A stretch of DNA of 16,737 bases, from positions 1 to 16,737 of the forward strand of contig JAETTS010000015.1 of the NCBI GenBank assembly GCA_021769025.1, given 5' to 3'. The DNA is from Enterocloster bolteae. Its GTDB lineage: Bacteria; Bacillota_A; Clostridia; Lachnospirales; Lachnospiraceae. The position numbers and the translations under genes are program-made. Every line of letters starts with the position of its first letter. Within the stretch, counting starts at the first letter, position 1. This document shows, in pieces, positions 14,194-16,737 of the stretch. Under the pieces are notes generated by a model that was not told the DNA's origin, searched no databases, and saw nothing but the letters and a program-made list of their open reading frames with translations.

Positions 14194-14391
14194 CTGTATC
14201 CCAAGGAGGAGCTGTATCGGGAGATGGCGTTTATCTCGTATTATTTTCACTGGGGAAGTGAGGAAGTGATGGGGCTGGACCATATGAGCAGGAGAAAATG
14301 GTGCAGTGAGATATCGCAGATTAATCAGAGTTTGAATCCCTCCAAAAAAGAGAAGGATAAGAGTATTTTGGAGATGAAGGCTTCACGGTAG
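14194..14391 (+). CDS. DUF6760-type small eCIS protein, probable CTG start
   Basis: This 65-residue protein reads (M)YPKEELYREMAFISYYFHW, then EEVMGLDHMSRRKWCSEISQIN, then a Lys-rich tail. The pattern of a Tyr-rich N-terminus, an AFI.YYFHW helix, and an RRxW..EI..IN helix is what I know from DUF6760 proteins of eCIS clusters, which always sit between the tail chaperone-like gene and the second tube gene, as here. The start is the uncertain part: CTG 14194 gives the full conserved N-terminus and has a ribosome site. ATG 14224 is the next normal start but would remove about ten conserved residues and leave 55. Translation is probably coupled to the gene before (TAA at 14189). The function is unknown; a small baseplate or assembly role is likely from context. 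Confidence 0.7.
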   Translation: MYPKEELYREMAFISYYFHWGSEEVMGLDHMSRRKWCSEISQINQSLNPSKKEKDKSILEMKASR

Positions 14392-14428
14392 AATAGAAAT
14401 AGGTTGGAGTTGGAAAGGTTGATGGGAT

Positions 14429-15307
14429 ATGGCGTATGCGACGGCAGATTCGGGGAATATTTTTGTCCGTAATTATGGAAGGAATCCGGCGGTAAATTTT
14501 AATTTTATGCTTCGTGTAGAGGGAATATATGACTTGCCTTGTAAGTCAGTGCGTGCGTTTCAAAGGGAGAATGAGTATGAGCTGATTCAGGAGGGCGGGC
14601 TTAATGATTATGTCCATATGCGGCGCAAGCCTATTTCGAAACCGTTTACTTTTCAGGTGGAAAGATATGTGGGGGTAGATATTTTGGATCCGCTGACCAG
14701 TGGGACGGATCTGGTGTTGCCGGTGATTTTATTTGTTAACCGGTATTCGGTATATGGGGATTTTCTTCCGGTCCGAATGTATGTATTTACGGGATGTACG
14801 GTAATGTCAAAGGAATATGGGGAATTAAATGCGGAGAAAAGCGGGCTTCTGACGGAGACCACCACCATCGCATACAGGGAGATGGCGTGTATGGAAAATA
14901 TTGCCGGAAGCTTCCTGATGGAAGAACCCTGGAAGTTTGACGGAACGCAGAAAAAGGGGAATGGGAATCAGTCTGCCAATTATTATAAGGCGGGCGATGT
15001 GGATGATAAAGAGCCGATTATGGAGGATTTCAAGGAACGGGCAACGCTGTGGCAATTTAAAGATAAGGATGGAACGGGCAATGCCGTACCTATGGCGGCA
15101 GTACAGCCAGTGGGACAGGCGGCAAAAGCTGATATGGAAAAGAAGGCCAGGAAGTGGAACTTCAAGACAGGAGGAACAAAGCCTATGGCGGCAGTGCAGC
15201 CTGAGGGCCAGAAGCCTAAATCAGCTATGGAAAGCAGCGCCAAAAAGTGGCCTCCCACCCGCAGTGCGGCGGATGTGGCGGCATTTTTGAAGAAGGGAAG
15301 CAAGTAG
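14429..15307 (+). CDS. Second tube-like protein (gp19 family, tube initiator type) with repeated C-terminal tail
   Basis: The 292-residue protein has a gp19-like N-terminal half: NPAVNFNFMLRVEGIYDLPCKSVRAF, then EYELIQEGGLNDYVHMRRKPISKPFTFQVERYVG, a tube-fold hairpin like that of Afp5-type proteins that start the tube on the baseplate. An unusual stretch, DPLTSGTDLVLPVILFVNRY, follows in place of the usual W-containing helix, then CTVMSKEYGELNAEKSGLLTETTTIAYREM closes the fold. From ~residue 197 is a hydrophilic tail with three units: MEDFKERATLW, MEKKARKW and MESSAKKW, separated by PMAAVQPxGQ, and ending PPTRSAADVAAFLKK. A short RKWPP..SA..V..FLK end is seen in other eCIS tube initiators; the extra copies here are unusual. 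It follows the DUF6760-type gene by 37 bp. GGAAAGG lies 10 bases before the ATG. Confidence 0.85.
   Translation: MAYATADSGNIFVRNYGRNPAVNFNFMLRVEGIYDLPCKSVRAFQRENEYELIQEGGLNDYVHMRRKPISKPFTFQVERYVGVDILDPLTSGTDLVLPVILFVNRYSVYGDFLPVRMYVFTGCTVMSKEYGELNAEKSGLLTETTTIAYREMACMENIAGSFLMEEPWKFDGTQKKGNGNQSANYYKAGDVDDKEPIMEDFKERATLWQFKDKDGTGNAVPMAAVQPVGQAAKADMEKKARKWNFKTGGTKPMAAVQPEGQKPKSAMESSAKKWPPTRSAADVAAFLKKGSK
15020..15290 (+). repeat. 31-residue (93-bp) repeats in the second tube-like protein
   Basis: CCTATGGCGGCAGT occurs at 15089 and again at 15182, 93 bp later, each followed by CAGCC and a GGxCAG motif, then a Met-Glu and Lys-rich helix ending in W. A third, diverged helix unit precedes the first. 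The DNA match of the two central units suggests a fairly recent internal duplication. Confidence 0.8.
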
Positions 15308-15365
15308 ACGGCTGGCATAAGGAGTTACGGATAGAGAGAATGAAACCGGAGAAAGGAGAGAGGCC

Positions 15366-16737
15366 ATGATTATGGTGAAAGCACCAATAGAATTAAAATG
15401 TCAAACCAGCATGGTTTCTTCCTGGGAAGGGTTTTATCATAGAATCTGCGGAAATTATGAGATGATTTTTGCAGGGATTGACAGGGAGGATCTGCTTCAT
15501 CTGGTGGCGGCTCCTCCAGAGGTCTATATTGGGGAAGGTGGTATGACCAGTCTGGTGAACCATACCAGCATTCAAAATAACCAGGAGACGAAACTGGAAG
15601 TTATCAACAACCTGCTTAACAGGGTGGCTTTGACAGAACATATCGATTTGACCTATCAGGACAGAGTGTATATTACAGATGTTCTGAGAAAGCTGGGGAT
15701 TGAGAATGTGAATCAGTTTATGAGCCAGGTTGCCAGGCTGAAGCAGGAGACGCAGACCACAGAGCAGCTCCTAAGCCTTTATTGGAACCATCTGGAGGAA
15801 CTGACCCAGTTGGTGGAGGAGTACCATCATGAGGAGAAAATTGGCAAAAGGGTAACGGAAGATGTCAGGAATCAACAGGAGATTCACCTTCATGAGGACA
15901 TTATGAACCGGCTCCAGACAGGGGCGGTATATCAGGTTCTTCACAATTTTTACAGCAGTTATAATGGAAGCAGCCAGTATATGTCAAGCCAGGAATTGCA
16001 GATTACGGAACAAAAACGGGTGGCTTCCAGTATCTTATTAAATCAGTTGAAAAATGTAGTCCAGGGCCAGAAGGTGCCGTTGGTCTACAGGCACCAAAAT
16101 TATTATGAGACCATGGATTTGGAAGAGAGCCAGGTTACCAGTAAGGAGGTCAGTACTCAGATTACGTCAGCCGTGCTGCTGAATCTGATTGATAATCTTT
16201 ACTTCAGCCGGTTTGAACGGCAAAAGAGAGACCGGCAGGCCTGGCTTAATATAGAGAATGCTTTGTATCAGACAGCAGATAACACGCTGTGGCGAATTAA
16301 GAATGAGATAAGTTATCCGTTTTTGACACAAAACAGCAAAGAAAACCTGGTTGAATATCAGAGGCAAGTATATGAGCAGGAGGTTCAGGCTCTTTATCAG
16401 CTTCTGGCTCTCAACCAGGAAAATCCCTTTGAAGAGGGAAGAGAGGAACCGGGGATTCCATTTCAGGAACCGATGCCGGACAGAACGCATCAGGAGGCGG
16501 ATATCTGGTATCCTGATACCACAGAAAAACAGGAACAGGCTGTCATACCAGAGGAACGAGCGGGCAGGATTTTTAGAGAATATCAGCTAAAGCTGGAGAA
16601 ACAGGTTGAACGATTTATAGAGGCTGCCAGCTTTCCATGGCCTGGGCAAGGGCGCAGAGAGCAGCAGGAAAATGAACCAGCGATTGCTAAAAGGTTTCTG
16701 GTGGAGGAGAGGCAGGAAAGGAGTCCCGGCTTAAAAA
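15366..16737 (+). CDS. Large eCIS-cluster protein of unknown function (3' end beyond window)
   Basis: The frame is open from ATG 15366 (AAAGGAGAGA just before it) to the window edge, 457 codons and one base. The product is soluble, without signal peptide or membrane helix. It starts with IELKCQTSMVSSWEGFYHRI and a short beta-rich segment, then becomes mainly helical: NNLLNRVALTEHIDLTYQD, then QVARLKQETQTTEQLLSLYWNHLEELTQLVEEYHHEEK, a likely coiled coil at ~120-165. Further on are NLIDNLYFSRFERQKRDRQAW and QVYEQEVQALYQLLAL. The end becomes Pro/Glu-rich, then helical again. Gene order in other eCIS clusters would put a LysM (Afp7) or baseplate gene near here; nothing in the visible part resembles LysM, gp25 or VgrG. 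It may be a lineage-specific baseplate or assembly protein; I do not recognise the family. Confidence 0.65.
   Translation, partial: MIMVKAPIELKCQTSMVSSWEGFYHRICGNYEMIFAGIDREDLLHLVAAPPEVYIGEGGMTSLVNHTSIQNNQETKLEVINNLLNRVALTEHIDLTYQDRVYITDVLRKLGIENVNQFMSQVARLKQETQTTEQLLSLYWNHLEELTQLVEEYHHEEKIGKRVTEDVRNQQEIHLHEDIMNRLQTGAVYQVLHNFYSSYNGSSQYMSSQELQITEQKRVASSILLNQLKNVVQGQKVPLVYRHQNYYETMDLEESQVTSKEVSTQITSAVLLNLIDNLYFSRFERQKRDRQAWLNIENALYQTADNTLWRIKNEISYPFLTQNSKENLVEYQRQVYEQEVQALYQLLALNQENPFEEGREEPGIPFQEPMPDRTHQEADIWYPDTTEKQEQAVIPEERAGRIFREYQLKLEKQVERFIEAASFPWPGQGRREQQENEPAIAKRFLVEERQERSPGLK

Noticed and set aside
13117..14425. GGTTGATGG three times in gene spacers (13117, 13787, 14417) as an operator
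   Set aside because: The flanks differ, spacing to starts varies, and the spacers are G/T/A-rich, so chance is enough; a genome-wide count would be needed to revive it.
9461..15307. Prophage or phage-tail bacteriocin instead of eCIS
   Set aside because: DUF4255, DUF4280, the DUF6760-type protein and a second tube-like protein in this order are typical of eCIS; no head, terminase, integrase, holin or lysin gene is seen, though downstream sequence is missing.

Overview
The window (16.7 kb, about 48% GC by eye) is one dense block of genes, all on the + strand. They overlap by ATGA or TAATG junctions or sit less than 60 bp apart, with one exception of 163 bp. Strong AGGAGG-type ribosome sites, protein style and base composition suggest a Firmicute, most likely a gut Lachnospiraceae/Clostridia-type bacterium. 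This is inference: no rRNA or marker gene is present.

The right two thirds (9461 to the end) is the first half of an extracellular-type contractile injection system (eCIS) cluster. In order it holds a DUF4255/Pvc16-like cap protein, a beta-rich protein of unknown role, a DUF4280 PAAR-like protein, the contractile sheath, the inner tube, a TAC-type tail assembly chaperone-like protein, a small DUF6760-type protein that appears to start at CTG, a second tube-like protein with a repeated C-terminal tail, and a large unrecognised protein that runs off the window. LysM, VgrG/spike, gp25, baseplate, tape measure, ATPase and effector genes are not here and would be expected downstream.

The left part (1 to 9461) is the unusual one. 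Directly upstream of, and translationally linked to, the eCIS genes are five envelope or signalling proteins: a C-terminally membrane-anchored protein with a possible pseudokinase-like body; a four-helix membrane receptor with HAMP and a degenerate class III cyclase-like domain plus a TPR-like tail; a membrane protein with MORN repeats split by an in-frame TAG; a secreted TolC-like coiled-coil protein; and a 946-residue exported protein with coiled coils, a Gly-rich repeat linker and a copper-amine-oxidase-N-like C-terminus. The layout suggests a CIS whose particle is tied to, sensed by or passed through the cell envelope of an apparently Gram-positive cell. That functional link is inference from gene order and topology.

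Non-coding or repeated features are an 85-bp tandem direct repeat with internal hairpins between the cap gene and its neighbour, a perfect 12-bp hairpin after the tube gene, a 14-residue Gly-rich repeat array and a 31-residue repeat in the second tube-like protein. No tRNA, rRNA, CRISPR, transposase or integrase was seen, and no gene-free stretch exceeds 300 bases.
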